A program made the position numbers and the translations under genes. From Deltaproteobacteria bacterium (lineage in GTDB: Bacteria > Myxococcota_A > Polyangia > HGW-17 > SLPX01): DNA of 6,240 nucleotides. The notes beneath the pieces are model-generated. The model was not told where the DNA came from. It worked only from the letters and a program-made list of their open reading frames with translations, and did no database searches. This document shows positions 5,170 to 6,240 of the stretch, piece after piece (within the stretch, counting starts at the first letter, position 1; each line of letters begins with the position of its first letter). Location of the stretch: positions 1-6,240 of the forward strand of contig JAABSF010000128.1 in NCBI GenBank assembly GCA_011390535.1. The letters are read 5' to 3'.

Positions 5170-6240
5170 CTAAATCAAATGGCAGAGATCGGCCAACCAG
5201 GTAAACAACAAAGAAAGGGCCATCGCCATTAAGGGAGACACCAACCATACAACGAAAATCTTCCTGAGAGGCGGCCTCTTTCGCACCTCGCCTCCCTGAC
5301 TGTCTTCACTTTTGTCACCTTGGCCGCCTCCCCCCCCTCCACTCCGTTTTACCATACTAAGCCCTATCACCGCCGCCGTGTTCATCTGCACCAGAGATGT
5401 TGGGATGCCTCTCCAGAGTGAAGATACCAGCAAAATCGTGGCCGTTATCAAGGAAATATAGCTCGCCCCGAGAGGGCCGAACTCGGCGATGTCTTTTCCG
5501 GTGGTCTCTAATACACGTCCGCCAAGCAAGGAGCTGCCTATTCCAAACATTGGAGCAAGCATGAAGACCAGAATCAGCATTATAATGGTGTAGTCGGTGC
5601 TCCCAATGTCCACGTCGAGAATGTTTATCGCCATTACAAGAACCGGAGCGACGGCGTTTGCTATATTATTCGAGCCTATGGAAAAAGCTACATAGCAACC
5701 GGTAGCAATAACAAACCAGCGCAAAATGCTATGTTTGCGCAATACCCCTAAAACTCGCCCAAACCGGCCCTTAAACGGTGTGTAGACAAAACGGCCAAAG
5801 CCATACGCGATCCCAAAGGCTAAAAGAGGAGTAATGAACCATGTGGGGATCATTTCAAAAAACAAACGGCGGGTTTGTAAAATATTTAAGTAAAGGGCAG
5901 GGCCGGACAGAGCAAAAACTGTGGCCTGACTTGTGGATTGAGGGACCTTCAGCATGTTGGCAAAAAACAAGGCCAACCCTATTGAGCCCACCACTATTAT
6001 GCACAAAGTCATGTTGACCGCTTCTGCCGGCAGCACGTCCCCTCCAACAGTCTCGATGACTTTCTTTCCTGCTATGACAGCTCCTAAAAAAACAAATATG
6101 CCGAAGTAGCCGGGGATCAAATCCTTGCGGATCAAGTTGGCGCCGTAGGCAGCCGAAAAACTGGGCGCCGTACCGCTGCCTCCCATGTTGATTGCGAGAA
6201 ACATCGCCACGAGTAAGGGGATGACATATATCGAGATCAT
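5170..6240 (-). CDS. PiT-family anion permease (phosphate or CysP-like sulfate)
   Basis: The product is 356 aa and mostly membrane-embedded. ATG 6240-6238 is at the window edge; the short lead to the first motif suits the family, but an upstream start cannot be excluded. PiT permeases carry a duplicated core. Here the first copy reads 'AINMGGSGTAPSFSAAYGA' (16-34), a divergent form, and the second reads 'GSNNIANAVAPV' (189-200), the classical form. A second pair of motifs follows each copy: 'VPQSTSQATVFALSG' (99-113) and 'IPTSLVQMNTAAVIG' (279-293). The family imports phosphate with H+ or Na+. The N-terminal 'NMGGSG' form is what I recall from CysP-type sulfate permeases of the same family, so the substrate is open. 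Before the last helix lies a cytoplasmic-type loop (299-327) with six Gly and many charged residues. No phosphate regulator or sulfate-assimilation gene is visible nearby to settle the substrate. Confidence 0.88.
   Translation of the reverse strand: MISIYVIPLLVAMFLAINMGGSGTAPSFSAAYGANLIRKDLIPGYFGIFVFLGAVIAGKKVIETVGGDVLPAEAVNMTLCIIVVGSIGLALFFANMLKVPQSTSQATVFALSGPALYLNILQTRRLFFEMIPTWFITPLLAFGIAYGFGRFVYTPFKGRFGRVLGVLRKHSILRWFVIATGCYVAFSIGSNNIANAVAPVLVMAINILDVDIGSTDYTIIMLILVFMLAPMFGIGSSLLGGRVLETTGKDIAEFGPLGASYISLITATILLVSSLWRGIPTSLVQMNTAAVIGLSMVKRSGGGGGGQGDKSEDSQGGEVRKRPPLRKIFVVWLVSPLMAMALSLLFTWLADLCHLI
5330..5337 (-). repeat. G8 homopolymer inside the permease gene
   Basis: Eight C on the plus strand read as G8 in the coding strand and, with flanking GGN codons, encode the six-Gly run at 301-306. 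A one-base slip here would shift the frame before the last membrane helix. It is either a variable tract or just a Gly linker with unlucky codon choice. Confidence 0.8.

Overview
The window looks like a chromosomal stretch from a deltaproteobacterium of the Myxococcota/Bradymonadales type, or a related uncultured lineage, with moderate GC content. The basis is protein style. There is an AgmX/PglI-type C-terminal tail, a Cys-rich lipoprotein carrying a MopE-like 'NGIDDNCDG.TDEGC' motif joined to a choice-of-anchor-L-like domain, and a second exported Cys-rich protein on a long Asn-rich linker. The lineage is an inference; no rRNA or tRNA is present to confirm it.

Layout. Positions 1-332 (+) hold the C-terminal end of an AgmX/PglI-tail protein. 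Positions 333-970 are AT-rich and gene-free, with an 11-nt triple repeat and a plausible sigma70-type promoter. Positions 971-1498 (+) encode an XRE-family HTH regulator resembling a HigA-type antitoxin, with no toxin partner visible. Positions 1585-1876 are a structured repeat block: 35-nt direct repeats around a 200-nt palindrome-rich core, followed by a 17-nt tandem repeat that runs into the next gene's stop codon. Positions 1871-3292 (-) encode the MopE-motif/anchor-L lipoprotein. Positions 3293-3748 are intergenic and hold two adjacent hairpins, one of which shares a sequence block with the 1585-1876 element. Positions 3749-4321 (+) encode the exported protein with the Asn-X linker. Positions 4360-4436 hold a 47-nt-period repeat. 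Positions 4550-4948 (+) encode a small basic secreted protein. Positions 4949-5169 are intergenic with a three-copy 13-nt repeat. Positions 5170-6240 (-) encode a PiT-family anion permease whose N-terminal motif resembles CysP-like sulfate permeases.

The genes do not form an obvious operon. They are single units in alternating orientation separated by repeat-rich spacers. The common theme is the cell envelope: a TonB/AgmX-like tail, two exported Cys-rich proteins, a small secreted protein and a permease. The most unusual material is non-coding, namely the folded repeat block at 1585-1876 and its relative at 3471-3577. These look like members of a dispersed extragenic palindromic or mini-mobile family; whether they are transcribed as RNA cannot be told from this window alone.
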